Source of the DNA: Campylobacter subantarcticus LMG 24377
GTDB taxonomy: Bacteria; Campylobacterota; Campylobacteria; Campylobacterales; Campylobacteraceae
Length of the DNA stretch: 64,000 nt
Direction of reading: 5' to 3'
Assembly (NCBI RefSeq): GCF_000816305.1
Contig: NZ_CP007773.1
Location: 1,788,996-1,852,995 of the forward strand
The stretch's first letter is position 1. Each line of letters opens with the position of its first letter. Below, piece by piece: positions 16,348 through 26,330 of the stretch. The translations under genes were made by a program, and so were the position numbers. A model generated the notes under the pieces. That model had not been told where the DNA came from and searched no databases. It worked only from the letters and a program-made list of their open reading frames with translations.

Positions 16348-19300
16348 ATGAAAAAGTTAACACATCATATCATGCTCTCAGGTATAACAGTATCTTTACT
16401 TTTCTCTCCACTAATGGCAACAACTAAGATTAAACCAAATCAATTACCTAGTGGAGGTAAATTTACACATGGAACAAGTGGAAGTATAAACACTAACAAT
16501 AATATTATGAATATAACGGGTGATAAAACAAACTCTGTTATCCAATGGGGTGGTGGTTTTAGTATAGGAGAAAAAGCTCAAGTTAATTTTAAAGGTGAGA
16601 ATAAAAACTATTTAAACATTGCTCATGGAACAAGTAAATCTACCATAGAAGGTATATTAAATGCAGATGGTAATAATGTCTTTTTAATCAATCCTAATGG
16701 AGTAATCATTACTAAAACAGGAACTATTAATGCTAATCGCTTTGTGACTTCAACTTCTTCTATGAGTGATGCTGATATGAAAACATTTGCTAATTTAAAA
16801 GATTTAAGTGCAGGAACAAGCTTTTCTCCTGTGTTTAACTCACAAAAAGCAGGTAATGTAGTAAATATGGGTAATATTAATGCAAATGATGTATTGCTTA
16901 TAGGGAATAAGGTGGATATACAGAGTGGTAAAATAGGTAAAGAAAATTCTAAAACACATTTAGTAGGTAATGATGTGTATATAGATGCAGATAATGTAAA
17001 ATTAAATTCAACCATAGATGTTACTGCTATGAATGGTGGCCATATACAAAGACAAATGAATAAATTTGCTAATGATGATTATAAATTTGGTGAAAATGCA
17101 ACAATAAACAATGTAAATTACACAGAAACTAATGGACAAATACGCAATGGAAATTCTTCTAACTTCAAAAAGATTTTAACCATAGGTAATATGGGAGATG
17201 AAAAAGCTAATGCTACAGAGTGGTTTTATTTTGCTAAGGGTTGGAATGAAAATCAAGGAGAAACTAGAAGTATAGATGAATTTAGATTAGTAGGTAATAT
17301 AGATTTTAGTGGTAATCAAGGACAAAACAAAGAAGGTAGTCAAAACTATACAAATTATTGTATAGATGGTCTTGGTTGTACTTCTATGATAGTTGGGACA
17401 GATTATTACAATAATGCTTTTAACAAAACTTTTGATGGACAAGGATATACTTTAAAAAATATTAATATAGATACAACAACATTAGACAATAAACCACAAT
17501 ATGTTGGTATATTTGGAAATGCCAAAGATGGAGCTACATTTAAAAATATCAATGTAGATTATGGTAAGGGTGGTATAAAGGCAGAAAATAACAATGGTAA
17601 TCTTCATGTAGGTGGATTTATTGGGGAATCTTATAATAGCACATTTACCAATATTTCTTTAAATAATATAGGTGATATTAGTAGTAGTAGTAATGATGAT
17701 TATTCCTATGTAGGTGGTTTTGCTGGGCGCGATGCTTATAGTACATTTGAAAATATCTCTTTAAATAATATAGGTAGTGTTAGTAGTGGCGCTGATTATT
17801 ATGTTTACGCAGGTGGATTTGGTGGATGGACTTTTTATAGTATATTTTCCAATATCTCTTTAAATCATATAGATAGTATTAGCGGCAGTAGTAATGGTAA
17901 TTATTCTTTTTCCCATACAGGTGGTTTTGCTGGAAGCGCTAGTGGTGATTTTTCCAATATCTCTTTAAATGATATAGAAAGTATTAGTAGTAAGGCTATA
18001 GTTGACAGTTACTCAGGTGGTTTTGCTGGACAAGCTTATAGTGGTAAATTTATTAACATTTCCTTGAATAATATAGGCAATATTGTAAGTAATAATAGCC
18101 ACAGTTCCAGAGCGGGTGGTTTTGTTGGAAGTTTTGCGCAAACATCACCTGATAGTGCAGTTAGAGTTTTTTTTGAAAATATCTCTTTAAATAATATAAA
18201 TAATATTAGTAGCAGTGGTGGTGGTTCCTACACAGGTGGTTTTGCTGGGTGGATTAGTAATTCTGTTGTTGGTACATTTACTAATATTTCTTTAAGTGAT
18301 ATAGATAGTATTAGTAGTGGCAGTAATAGTAATAGTGGCAATTCATGCGCAGGTGGTTTTGCTGGATATATTTCTGGATATGGTGGATTAATTTCTGGAG
18401 ACATTAGATTTACAAACATCTACATGTATTTTAAAGATGATGCAAAAATTACAGCTAGTGGTGATGATCGTAATCGTGAAAATAAAGCAGGTAAATTTTA
18501 TGGTTATAAGAATAATAAAGAAGATACAGATATCATTTTCAACAACATCCACATTTATTATAAAGATAACACATTAGATAATGCAAATGCTAGTAGCGGT
18601 GATGAAGTCAATGCTGATTCTAACAACAAAACCAATAAGGAAATCAACCTCCATACTTATAATGGCAATGATAACAAACATAATGAATTCCTAGATAAAG
18701 CAAAACATGTTACTGGTGCATCTATCACCCCGCCAACCATAACCCCACCAAGCAAACCAGAACAACCAGATGTTTCTGAAGGTGTTAGTAGTGATGTTAA
18801 ACTAGATAAAGATGATCTAAATATTCCTGTATTAAATGATATATTAAATGATATATTAAATGGAAAATATTCTGTAAGTATAGATGATCTAGGAAATATC
18901 AAATTTACTCCAACTGATAAAATCACTCTTGATTCTGTTAAACAAAGTTTAGATTTCTTAAATGAATTTTTCAAACAAGAAGGAATGGAAGAACTTTTAA
19001 ATAAATTTGAAAGTGATTTAAAAAACAAGTATGATAAAGCTTTAGCATTAAAAGATTATTTACAAACAACTATTAAAAGTGAAACTCAAGGAATTGTTAA
19101 TGAATTTAATGCAATAAAACAAGCATATGAAGAAGAATTGAAAAAATACAATTACTATGTAAATTTACTCAATGAAGGAAAATCAATTGATAATTTTGAT
19201 TTTACAGAAAGTGCTAAAAAAATAAAAGAATATAAAAATCAACTTGATGGATATATAAGTGATATTAATGATAAAATTGCAACAAAATACAATCAAGAAA

Positions 19301-19575
19301 TAAAAGAACAATTTAAATATACTGATTTTACCATCAAAAATGATTTGTTTTATTCTAATATGCAAATACCTAATCAACCATCAATCCCTGATACAGGTAG
19401 TTCTAGTCTAAGCTTTGAACAAACTTCATCTTTCAATCTAAAAGGAGATGAAGCTATTAAAGAAGAAGAACAAGTTGAAGTAGTAGAAGAAACTTCATTG
19501 ACGCAAAAAGGTAAAATTTGTATAGTAAGTGATAATTATAAAACTATGAATTCTTGTTTAGTTAGTGGAATGTAA
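16348..19575 (+). CDS. TpsA-type filamentous haemagglutinin-like exoprotein
   Basis: The 1075-residue exoprotein has a signal peptide ending SPLMA (about residue 25). A TPS secretion domain follows (about 26-160), with VIQWGGGFSIGEKAQVNF, NVFLINPNGVIITKTG and ANRFVTSTS, hallmarks of haemagglutination-activity domains. From about residue 422 to 737 there are seven full and two degenerate repeats, GGFxG....F.NISLNxIxxISS, of GLUG type. A Pro-rich linker (about 790), an in-frame 12-base duplication (LNDILNDILN) and a charged, probably coiled-coil region (about 860-1010) follow. The last residues contain Cys1058 and Cys1070, a spacing like the HMW1 C-terminal disulfide loop that tethers the adhesin to its TpsB. 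An AAAGG ribosome binding site precedes the ATG. The likely role is adhesion or aggregation; the receptor is unknown. Confidence 0.87.
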   Translation: MKKLTHHIMLSGITVSLLFSPLMATTKIKPNQLPSGGKFTHGTSGSINTNNNIMNITGDKTNSVIQWGGGFSIGEKAQVNFKGENKNYLNIAHGTSKSTIEGILNADGNNVFLINPNGVIITKTGTINANRFVTSTSSMSDADMKTFANLKDLSAGTSFSPVFNSQKAGNVVNMGNINANDVLLIGNKVDIQSGKIGKENSKTHLVGNDVYIDADNVKLNSTIDVTAMNGGHIQRQMNKFANDDYKFGENATINNVNYTETNGQIRNGNSSNFKKILTIGNMGDEKANATEWFYFAKGWNENQGETRSIDEFRLVGNIDFSGNQGQNKEGSQNYTNYCIDGLGCTSMIVGTDYYNNAFNKTFDGQGYTLKNINIDTTTLDNKPQYVGIFGNAKDGATFKNINVDYGKGGIKAENNNGNLHVGGFIGESYNSTFTNISLNNIGDISSSSNDDYSYVGGFAGRDAYSTFENISLNNIGSVSSGADYYVYAGGFGGWTFYSIFSNISLNHIDSISGSSNGNYSFSHTGGFAGSASGDFSNISLNDIESISSKAIVDSYSGGFAGQAYSGKFINISLNNIGNIVSNNSHSSRAGGFVGSFAQTSPDSAVRVFFENISLNNINNISSSGGGSYTGGFAGWISNSVVGTFTNISLSDIDSISSGSNSNSGNSCAGGFAGYISGYGGLISGDIRFTNIYMYFKDDAKITASGDDRNRENKAGKFYGYKNNKEDTDIIFNNIHIYYKDNTLDNANASSGDEVNADSNNKTNKEINLHTYNGNDNKHNEFLDKAKHVTGASITPPTITPPSKPEQPDVSEGVSSDVKLDKDDLNIPVLNDILNDILNGKYSVSIDDLGNIKFTPTDKITLDSVKQSLDFLNEFFKQEGMEELLNKFESDLKNKYDKALALKDYLQTTIKSETQGIVNEFNAIKQAYEEELKKYNYYVNLLNEGKSIDNFDFTESAKKIKEYKNQLDGYISDINDKIATKYNQEIKEQFKYTDFTIKNDLFYSNMQIPNQPSIPDTGSSSLSFEQTSSFNLKGDEAIKEEEQVEVVEETSLTQKGKICIVSDNYKTMNSCLVSGM
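17611..18560 (+). repeat. GLUG-type repeat array in the TpsA exoprotein
   Basis: Seven full units of about 32-40 codons and two decayed units each begin GGFxG and carry NISLNxIxxISS. DNA identity is highest over the part encoding NISLNNI (AATATCTCTTTAAATAATAT-like), so the number of units could vary by slippage or recombination. Confidence 0.8.
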
Positions 19576-19580
19576 ATATT

Positions 19581-19606
19581 TTGCTAGGATAGCTATATCC
19601 TGGCAA
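19581..19606 (+). terminator. First intergenic hairpin between tpsA and tpsB
   Basis: TTGCTAGGATA / TATCCTGGCAA forms an 11-base stem (one G-U pair) with loop GCTA, five bases after the tpsA stop. There is no long T-run. It may be an attenuator or an mRNA 3' stabiliser rather than a full terminator. Confidence 0.55.
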
Positions 19607-19611
19607 TAATA

Positions 19612-19635
19612 ATGAGCATATTAATAAATGCTCAT
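19612..19635 (+). terminator. Second intergenic hairpin between tpsA and tpsB
   Basis: ATGAGCAT / ATGCTCAT makes an eight-base stem with loop ATTAATAA, directly after the first hairpin. The two in series sit before the tpsB ribosome binding site at 19700-19704. Confidence 0.5.
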
Positions 19636-19712
19636 ATTAAATACTATTTTGATTGATCAATAAATATAAAAACAAAAATTCTTGATTTTAAGAATAAAAA
19701 GGAAAAACCATC

Positions 19713-21560
19713 ATGAAAAAACTCTCTCTTTGTATTGTAGCTATTAGCTCTTTAGTTTATGCTAATAATGGAAGTATTACCATAGTAAAAAATGATATAG
19801 AAAAGGCTATAGAGCTATCCCCTGATAGAAACCTCCCTCAAAACAAAGCTTTGAAAGAAAATCTAAAAACCAAAGATGATTATATAAAAAGCCAAGAAGC
19901 TAAAAAAGACTTTGAAGAAAAAAAGAAAGCTTTAAAAGAAAAACTACAACAAGAAGAGGAAGCTAATGAGGAAACTACTAATACAAACAATGATAAAACT
20001 AATACTAGTATAAATGATAATAATTCTAACTCAACTAATGATACTACTAATACAAACAACCAAACCAATACTAATTCTAACAATAACACCCCTACCATCA
20101 AAAAAATAAAAACCAAATACAAATTTGTCATCTCTAATAAAAATACTAGCTTTGAAAAACTAGGTATTAAAGAAGAAGATTTACAATTACTCATTAGTGA
20201 GTTTAGTACAAGAAAATTAAACTTACAAGATTTACAAGATATATCTAATATTATTGCTTATTATTTTCAAGTTAATGGCTATCCTGCAGCAACAGCTTAT
20301 GTGCCCCAACAAGAATTTGAAGATAGTGTACAAATTAATATAGCCTTAGGAACACTAGGTAAATATGTAGTAAAGAATAAAACTAGCATAAAAGATCATT
20401 TCATAGAAAATAAACTTAATGAAAGAATCAAAGGTAAAATCATTTCTACTGCATTAATAGAAGATAGTGTATATAAAGTCAATGAAATGTATGGGATAAC
20501 AACCCTAGCAGGATTACAAGCAGGAGAGAATATAGGAGAGACTGATGTAGTCATAGAAGTAATGCCTGATACCAAGGCTAATGTATTATTATATGCTGAT
20601 AATTATGGTATTGAAAGTGCAGGGGATATTAGAGCAGGTATTAGTATGGGTTTTAATTCTATACTTAATATGGGGGATTATTATAATTTTTACTTACAAT
20701 CAAGCAATGAAAAACAAATCAATTATGGAGCAAGTTATACTTTCTTTTTAGGAAATTTAAAAATTACTCCAAGTATTTCTCAAGGAACTTATTCTTTAGG
20801 TGGAATTTATGAGGGTTTAGGTTTTAGTGGTAAATCAAGAAATATTGGTATAGACTTTTCTTATCCTGTGTGGATTAATACTTATTCTTCTTTATACTTT
20901 ACTTCTAGTATATATCATAAGATATTAAGTGATACTAGTTTAGATGTTATAAGCTTTGATAAGCATTCTAATGTAGGGAGTATGGGTTTAGAAGGTTTAT
21001 TTAGAGGCTTTGAAAACAATACTCTTGCTTATGCTGGCAAAATAAGCATAGGTAAGGTTAATAATGATAGTGTAGATATTATATCTAATAAAGGCTTTGG
21101 TTGGTTTAGAAAATTAAATGCTAGTTTGAATAATTATTATAGTATTAATGAATACATCACCCATACACTTAATCTTAACTATCAAAAGGTATTAGGGAAT
21201 TTTGAACTTGATTCTTCAGAGAGTTCATCTTTGGGTGGAGCTTATGGAGTAAGAGCTTATGATAATGGAGAGGGTGATGGAGATAATACTATAGTGGCTA
21301 ATTTTGGTATAAGGGTTAATATACCTAATACTAATTTTTATTTTACTCCCTTTTATGATATAGGTTATGCTTGGTATGAAAAAAAATCATCAGATAGAAG
21401 AAGCAATGAACATTTCTTAGATGCAATAGGTTTACAAATACTTTATAATAAAGCAAATGAGTATTATATAAAATTAGATGCAGCAAGAGCGCTACATCAG
21501 TATAAATATGATGATGAACATAGAATGAAATTATATTTAAGTGGTGGGGTGTATTTTTAA
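19713..21560 (+). CDS. TpsB outer-membrane transporter (FhaC/ShlB family)
   Basis: The 615-residue protein has a signal peptide (cleavage near LVYA|NN), a charged helical segment (about 40-85) and an Asn/Thr-rich linker (about 85-128). A POTRA domain follows (about 136-215; VNGYPAATAYVPQQ and VQINIALGTLGKYVV fit POTRA_2). The rest is a ShlB-type beta-barrel ending in aromatic YF, the usual Bam signal. It should export the upstream TpsA protein across the outer membrane. The Asn/Thr linker is unusual for this family. The gene follows tpsA by 137 bases containing two hairpins. Its stop overlaps the convergent ctsG stop by four bases. Confidence 0.88.
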   Translation: MKKLSLCIVAISSLVYANNGSITIVKNDIEKAIELSPDRNLPQNKALKENLKTKDDYIKSQEAKKDFEEKKKALKEKLQQEEEANEETTNTNNDKTNTSINDNNSNSTNDTTNTNNQTNTNSNNNTPTIKKIKTKYKFVISNKNTSFEKLGIKEEDLQLLISEFSTRKLNLQDLQDISNIIAYYFQVNGYPAATAYVPQQEFEDSVQINIALGTLGKYVVKNKTSIKDHFIENKLNERIKGKIISTALIEDSVYKVNEMYGITTLAGLQAGENIGETDVVIEVMPDTKANVLLYADNYGIESAGDIRAGISMGFNSILNMGDYYNFYLQSSNEKQINYGASYTFFLGNLKITPSISQGTYSLGGIYEGLGFSGKSRNIGIDFSYPVWINTYSSLYFTSSIYHKILSDTSLDVISFDKHSNVGSMGLEGLFRGFENNTLAYAGKISIGKVNNDSVDIISNKGFGWFRKLNASLNNYYSINEYITHTLNLNYQKVLGNFELDSSESSSLGGAYGVRAYDNGEGDGDNTIVANFGIRVNIPNTNFYFTPFYDIGYAWYEKKSSDRRSNEHFLDAIGLQILYNKANEYYIKLDAARALHQYKYDDEHRMKLYLSGGVYF

Positions 21561-22129
21561 CTACCGCTTAAAAAATACACTCTAGTAGCTAAATCCTTAA
21601 AAGCTTTAGAGTGGATGAAACTTTGGCAGGCTTTGGACTTTGAAGTGCTTGTAAATTCGCTTTTGCTAAAAGCACTTAAAGCCTCATCTAATTGAGTTTT
21701 TAAATTTTGATTTTTAGGGTCTTTCAAAACTTGATTTTTTAAATCTGCTATATTTTGGGCTTTGTTTTTTTGAGCACTATCTACCATAAGTGCTAACAGT
21801 AAAACACTTTCTTTATCTACAAAAAGTACTTTAAAACACTGCTCATCATTTCCCACACTAAAATCAAGTTCTTTGGTAGTATTTTGCAAATTTGACAAAT
21901 CTTCATTTTTTATATTTGCTATATTGCTCATTAAAGCTATACTGGAAAGGCTTTCATTTTTTAGCACATAAGAACTTACATCATTGATAAAAGTTTTTAA
22001 ATTTCCTAAAGCTTGAGCTGTGCTTGCTTCATCTTTGCTTGTGCTAAATTTTGGCAGAGCAACCGCAGCTAAAACCCCAAGTATAATCACCACAAACACA
22101 AGTTCTATAACAGTAAAAGCCTTTTTCAC
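21557..22129 (-). CDS. ctsG: Prepilin-like competence protein
   Basis: The 190-residue protein begins MKKAFTVIELVFVVIILG, a class III prepilin signal with cleavage before FTVIE and the conserved Glu at +5. Ala replaces the usual Gly at -1. After the hydrophobic helix it is periplasmic and has two cysteines. Its position after tsaD matches ctsG of C. jejuni, a component of the type II secretion-like DNA uptake machine for natural transformation. The start overlaps the tsaD stop by four bases. Confidence 0.8.
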   Translation of the reverse strand: MKKAFTVIELVFVVIILGVLAAVALPKFSTSKDEASTAQALGNLKTFINDVSSYVLKNESLSSIALMSNIANIKNEDLSNLQNTTKELDFSVGNDEQCFKVLFVDKESVLLLALMVDSAQKNKAQNIADLKNQVLKDPKNQNLKTQLDEALSAFSKSEFTSTSKSKACQSFIHSKAFKDLATRVYFLSGS

Positions 22130-23133
22130 AGTACACCTTGTAATTTTTTCACCTTAGGGCTTATAAGATCATCTTCAATACTTACAAATTCTTTACGCTC
22201 ATAAGCCTCACAAGCTGCTCTTGCTATCATTAAAGCATTATCTGAACAATACTCAAGCGGAGCTAGTAAAAGTTCGCATTGATAATTTTGACATAAATGC
22301 TCTATTTGACTTCTTAAACTTAAATTTGCACTAGCTCCACCTACTATACCAAAACGTTTAAATTTATACTCTTTAAAAATTTTTTCTAGCTTATTTAAAA
22401 TATGTGCTATGGCTGCTTTTTGAAATGCAAAGGCAATTTTACTTTTACGCTCCAAACTTAACTCTTCTTTTAAAATTTCTAAACGCACTTGGTTTTTAAG
22501 CCCTGAAAAGCTGTAAGCTAAATCTTTAGAATGAAGTAAGGGTATACTAAATTCTAAATTACTTTCTTTTGTATTTTTAGCTAAATTTTCTATGATAGCT
22601 CCACCTGGATAACCAAGATCCATCATCTTAGCTACTTTATCAAAACTTTCTCCAAAACTATCATCATTTGTTCTTACAAGCTCTGTGATTTTACCTTGCT
22701 CATCAATAAAAAGCACCATAGTATGCCCACCACTAACAAGTAACACCCCCATATCAAATCTAGCTTTTTTATCCAAAAACATAGAGTAGATATGCCCTTT
22801 TAAGTGGTTAATTGCTATAAGTGGCAAATTTAAACTAATAGCTAGCATTTTAGCCATAGCTACCCCACCTATCAAACTCACACTAAGACCAGGTTCATTT
22901 GTAACTGCTATGGCACAAAGTTTATCAAAGTATTTTTGGCATTTTTCTAAGATTTTAGGTAAAGCTTCACTGTGCAATCTTGCTGCAAGTTCAGGCACTA
23001 CCCCGCCATAAACACTATGGGCATTTTCTTGAGAGATTTTTTTATGAAATTTACACTCGTATGTATTTTTATCTATAATCGCAATAGAACTATCATCACA
23101 TGAGCTTTCTATGGCAAGAATTAAGCTTTTCAT
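22126..23133 (-). CDS. tsaD: tRNA N6-threonylcarbamoyladenosine synthase subunit
   Basis: The 335-residue ASKHA-fold protein transfers threonylcarbamoyl to A37 of ANN-decoding tRNAs with TsaB and TsaE. It shows IESSCDDSS at the N-terminus, the metal-binding region HSVYGGVVPELAARLH, and GHTMVL and GGASANL nucleotide-site motifs. Length is normal. It overlaps ctsG and pgp1 by four bases each in a tightly coupled operon. Confidence 0.95.
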   Translation of the reverse strand: MKSLILAIESSCDDSSIAIIDKNTYECKFHKKISQENAHSVYGGVVPELAARLHSEALPKILEKCQKYFDKLCAIAVTNEPGLSVSLIGGVAMAKMLAISLNLPLIAINHLKGHIYSMFLDKKARFDMGVLLVSGGHTMVLFIDEQGKITELVRTNDDSFGESFDKVAKMMDLGYPGGAIIENLAKNTKESNLEFSIPLLHSKDLAYSFSGLKNQVRLEILKEELSLERKSKIAFAFQKAAIAHILNKLEKIFKEYKFKRFGIVGGASANLSLRSQIEHLCQNYQCELLLAPLEYCSDNALMIARAACEAYERKEFVSIEDDLISPKVKKLQGVL

Positions 23134-24518
23134 TGAAATTCCACCAAAATCGTGCCGATAAATTTATCTTTTTGCTCTGCTTTTTCTATGGCTTTTACGG
23201 GTATATTTACTTTTTTGATTTCTTTAAAATTTGTCTTTTTTTCTAAGGCTTGATTGGCTAAATTTGCATTTTTTAACTCATAAAATTCTACTCTATAAAT
23301 TTTTCTTTTTTTATCTAAAGAATAACGACTTTGCATTTGATTTTTACTAATTTCTATGTCACTTTCATCACTACCCTTATCAAAGCCTATGACATTAACC
23401 CTTACACCCACAATAGAAGGAATTTTAAAGCTGTTTTTTACCATGATTTTTTGAGCAAAAGCTGTTTGTATGTTTTTTCCATCTACTATCATTTCAACGC
23501 TATCTAGGGCATTTGAAAATTCAAAGTATTCAGGATATAGTCTAGTTTGTAAGCGATTACCATAATTGATTGAGTATGAATTAGTATTTGAAATCACCGC
23601 TGTGATCTCATTACTTGCTTCATAATTTAAAGCTTGATTGATAGGGAAAGGTAAAAAATTCACTCTATTAGCAGGTTTGTCAAGATAAAGTAAAATTTTG
23701 TCATTAAATAGCCTTACCTCTAAAGGCTTTTCGATGGCTCTATAAACCCCGTTTGGAGTTAAATCAAAAGTTCTTTGAAATTCTATATTTGCTTTTTTTA
23801 GATAATACTCCACTGCCAAAAGATGATAATATACTCTTAAATGTGTAGGTAAATTTTTACTCGCTTCATTAGCGAAGGCTGCTTTGTGATTTGATACCAC
23901 AAAATAAGTTAAAGCCTTTAGCATATCTTTATCATTGCTTTCTTGAGTTTTGGTATTTTTTAAATGATATTGATGTTCTTCTTTAATTAATGCTTTATTG
24001 ATATTTTCCACCGCTTCTTTAGCTATACTTTCTAAATCTGCATATTTAGTAGAATTTACCTCGCTTTGATCGATGATGCTAGTATTACCCCATCGGTTTG
24101 GATTTTTATCCTTGCTTTCATATTTTGGTCTATAAAAACCACTTCCATCGTGTAAATTTATGACCATATGTACCTCAGGATCTAAAATAAGCTTTTTTAT
24201 ACGCTCTATAGTGTGAAAATCAGGATCACTATCGTCTATATGAGCAAATTTTCTATTGAGATCTCCAAAATTTCCCCTATTTCTAGCAATAATGCTCTCA
24301 AAGGCTAAATTTGGCGCAACAATAATTTTACCTTTAGTAATATTATAATCACTCAAAAGCAAGCTAGCAGCATGAAACCCACCTGGCTCGTCTCCTTGTA
24401 TGCCTCCAAGGATTAAAACTGTGTTATTATCATCTAAACTTTTTCCATTTTCTTTTACACTAAATTCTAAAGCAAAAACCGCATTTATAAAAATCAAAAT
24501 ACTTAAAAAATACCTCAC
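23130..24518 (-). CDS. pgp1: Peptidoglycan DL-carboxypeptidase determining helical cell shape
   Basis: The 462-residue M14-type zinc peptidase has a signal peptide ([12 protein letters not shown]). The zinc site is the Pgp1 variant, with Gln in place of the first His: Gln41 and Glu44 in [10 protein letters not shown], and His123 in [10 protein letters not shown]. Pgp1 trims tripeptide to dipeptide side chains in peptidoglycan and is needed for helical shape. Its place between tsaD and dxr matches C. jejuni Cj1345c. Confidence 0.9.
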   Translation of the reverse strand: MRYFLSILIFINAVFALEFSVKENGKSLDDNNTVLILGGIQGDEPGGFHAASLLLSDYNITKGKIIVAPNLAFESIIARNRGNFGDLNRKFAHIDDSDPDFHTIERIKKLILDPEVHMVINLHDGSGFYRPKYESKDKNPNRWGNTSIIDQSEVNSTKYADLESIAKEAVENINKALIKEEHQYHLKNTKTQESNDKDMLKALTYFVVSNHKAAFANEASKNLPTHLRVYYHLLAVEYYLKKANIEFQRTFDLTPNGVYRAIEKPLEVRLFNDKILLYLDKPANRVNFLPFPINQALNYEASNEITAVISNTNSYSINYGNRLQTRLYPEYFEFSNALDSVEMIVDGKNIQTAFAQKIMVKNSFKIPSIVGVRVNVIGFDKGSDESDIEISKNQMQSRYSLDKKRKIYRVEFYELKNANLANQALEKKTNFKEIKKVNIPVKAIEKAEQKDKFIGTILVEFQ

Positions 24519-25594
24519 TTCATTTCCTTATCCAAATAAAGCCTTACTTGCTTATCATACTCAAAAACATCTTCAATTTGATTAATCTTTGGTGTACCAA
24601 AATGATCTAATGCTTTGAAAATTCCTTTAGCTATGTCTAAAAACTGTGCTTTTTGGACTAAAAATCGATACACCATATACTCATTTGCACTATTTATAAT
24701 CACACCCAAATCAGGATCTTTTAAAAGTTCATCTTTAAGTGAAAATATAGGATATTTTTTTAAACTAATTTTTTCAAATTTTAAACTTGACATAGTTAGT
24801 AAATCCAAATTTTCTATAAAACTTTGATCATGCTCATCTAAAATCGCCTGAGCTATGGATAAACGCATGTTTGCATGAGAAAAATATGCACTTATCCCTC
24901 CATCTTTAAACTCACACAAAGCATGCACTAAAGACTTTCTTTCTATCAAAGCATCTATTTGCTCAATACCATAAAGATGATAAGCTTCGATGACTTCAAA
25001 AAGCTTATTACACATACTAGCACTATCTATGGTAATCTTAGCTCCCATACTCCAGTTAGGATGCTTGAGAGCTTCTTTTACGCTGACATTTTTTAAATCT
25101 TTGATTTTATAATTATAAAAAGCACCACCACTTGCTGTGATGAAAAGCTTTTTAATATCTTTTCTTTTATCTATTAAGCACTTTAGCGCTGCATGCTCAC
25201 TATCTATAGCTTTAATCTTAGAAGTGTCAAAAAATTTCCCTGCTACTACTAGGCTTTCTTTGTTTGCCAAGGCTAAAGTTTTACCAAGCTTTTGCACCAT
25301 AAGACTTGAACTTAAGCCTGCAAAACCTACTATAGCATTTACCACTAAAGAACTTTTGCACTCAGCTATCATCGCTTTTAAACCCTCTTGACCACAAAAA
25401 ATCCTATCATGATCAACTAAGGCTTTATCTTTTTCATCTTGTATACATACAAATTTAGGCTTAAAAAGAGCTATTTGCTCATTTAAAAGCTTGATATTTT
25501 TACCACATGATAAAGCTTCTACGCTTACATTTTTTTCTTTAGCAATAAAAAGAGTATTAACTCCTATACTTCCTGTGCTTCCAAGTATAATCAT
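24515..25594 (-). CDS. dxr: 1-deoxy-D-xylulose 5-phosphate reductoisomerase
   Basis: The 359-residue NADPH enzyme makes 2-C-methyl-D-erythritol 4-phosphate, the committed step of MEP isoprenoid synthesis and the fosmidomycin target. Visible features are the Rossmann motif GSTGSIG at the N-terminus, [43 protein letters not shown] and NSANEYMV. It overlaps cdsA and pgp1 by four bases each. Confidence 0.95.
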   Translation of the reverse strand: MIILGSTGSIGVNTLFIAKEKNVSVEALSCGKNIKLLNEQIALFKPKFVCIQDEKDKALVDHDRIFCGQEGLKAMIAECKSSLVVNAIVGFAGLSSSLMVQKLGKTLALANKESLVVAGKFFDTSKIKAIDSEHAALKCLIDKRKDIKKLFITASGGAFYNYKIKDLKNVSVKEALKHPNWSMGAKITIDSASMCNKLFEVIEAYHLYGIEQIDALIERKSLVHALCEFKDGGISAYFSHANMRLSIAQAILDEHDQSFIENLDLLTMSSLKFEKISLKKYPIFSLKDELLKDPDLGVIINSANEYMVYRFLVQKAQFLDIAKGIFKALDHFGTPKINQIEDVFEYDKQVRLYLDKEMK

Positions 25595-26319
25595 ACTAAA
25601 ATTGCCATTGCAAATGCTGCAATGATAACAGCATCAATTCTATCTAAAACTCCCCCATGCCCTGGGATTAAATTACCACTATCTTTAATGCCTGCTTGTC
25701 TTTTAAAATAACTCTCAAGTAAATCACCTATCACAGCAAAAATAGCTACAATTAAAGTTATATAAATACTTTTTATTAAGCTAAATTCAAAAGAGCCTAT
25801 GATAGTTCCTAAAATTCCTGCGCAAACTATGCCACCTACAACTCCTTCTAAAGTTTTATTTGGACTTGTTGGAGAAAAAGCTCTCTCGCCAATTAACTTT
25901 CCTATAAAATACGCTCCACTATCACAAGCAATAACAATCACTATAAGCCAAAACAATACAAACATACCCTCATAGCTTAATACCTGATAAAGCATTAAAA
26001 TAGGCAAAGTGGGATATATATAAGGCATAAGTTCATTTAAATTTTCACTTTTTTTATAAACTAAATATCCCAAAATCAAAATCAAAGCCATAAGGCCCAC
26101 AAAGAAAGGTTTATCTAAAAATGCTCCTATTGTAAAAATACACAAAGCCACAAAAACACTTGCATATTTGCTTTTAAACATAGCTTTTGCTTCATTAAAT
26201 GCCAAAAACAATAAAACACCAAAAATCGCAAAATTAATCAAAAAATTATCCACCAAAGCAACAACAGCTATCACAACTATCATCACAATAGCACTAAAAA
26301 TTCTTGTCTTTGAAAACAT
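25591..26319 (-). CDS. cdsA: Phosphatidate cytidylyltransferase
   Basis: This CDP-diacylglycerol synthase feeds phospholipid synthesis at the inner membrane. About seven hydrophobic segments and the C-terminal signature [13 protein letters not shown] are visible, with [12 protein letters not shown] and [16 protein letters not shown] chose the second in-frame ATG at 26319 (242 residues) because AAAGG lies six bases before it. An ATG two codons earlier abuts the ribosome binding site. Confidence 0.93.
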   Translation of the reverse strand: MFSKTRIFSAIVMIVVIAVVALVDNFLINFAIFGVLLFLAFNEAKAMFKSKYASVFVALCIFTIGAFLDKPFFVGLMALILILGYLVYKKSENLNELMPYIYPTLPILMLYQVLSYEGMFVLFWLIVIVIACDSGAYFIGKLIGERAFSPTSPNKTLEGVVGGIVCAGILGTIIGSFEFSLIKSIYITLIVAIFAVIGDLLESYFKRQAGIKDSGNLIPGHGGVLDRIDAVIIAAFAMAILV

Positions 26320-26330
26320 TTTCATCCTTT

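Noticed and set aside
17611..18560. Repeat array considered as CRISPR
   Set aside because: The repeats are coding, in frame, of unequal length and without unique spacers.
18831..18860. Phase-variable tandem repeat in tpsA
   Set aside because: The unit is 12 bases, so changes stay in frame and cannot switch the gene.
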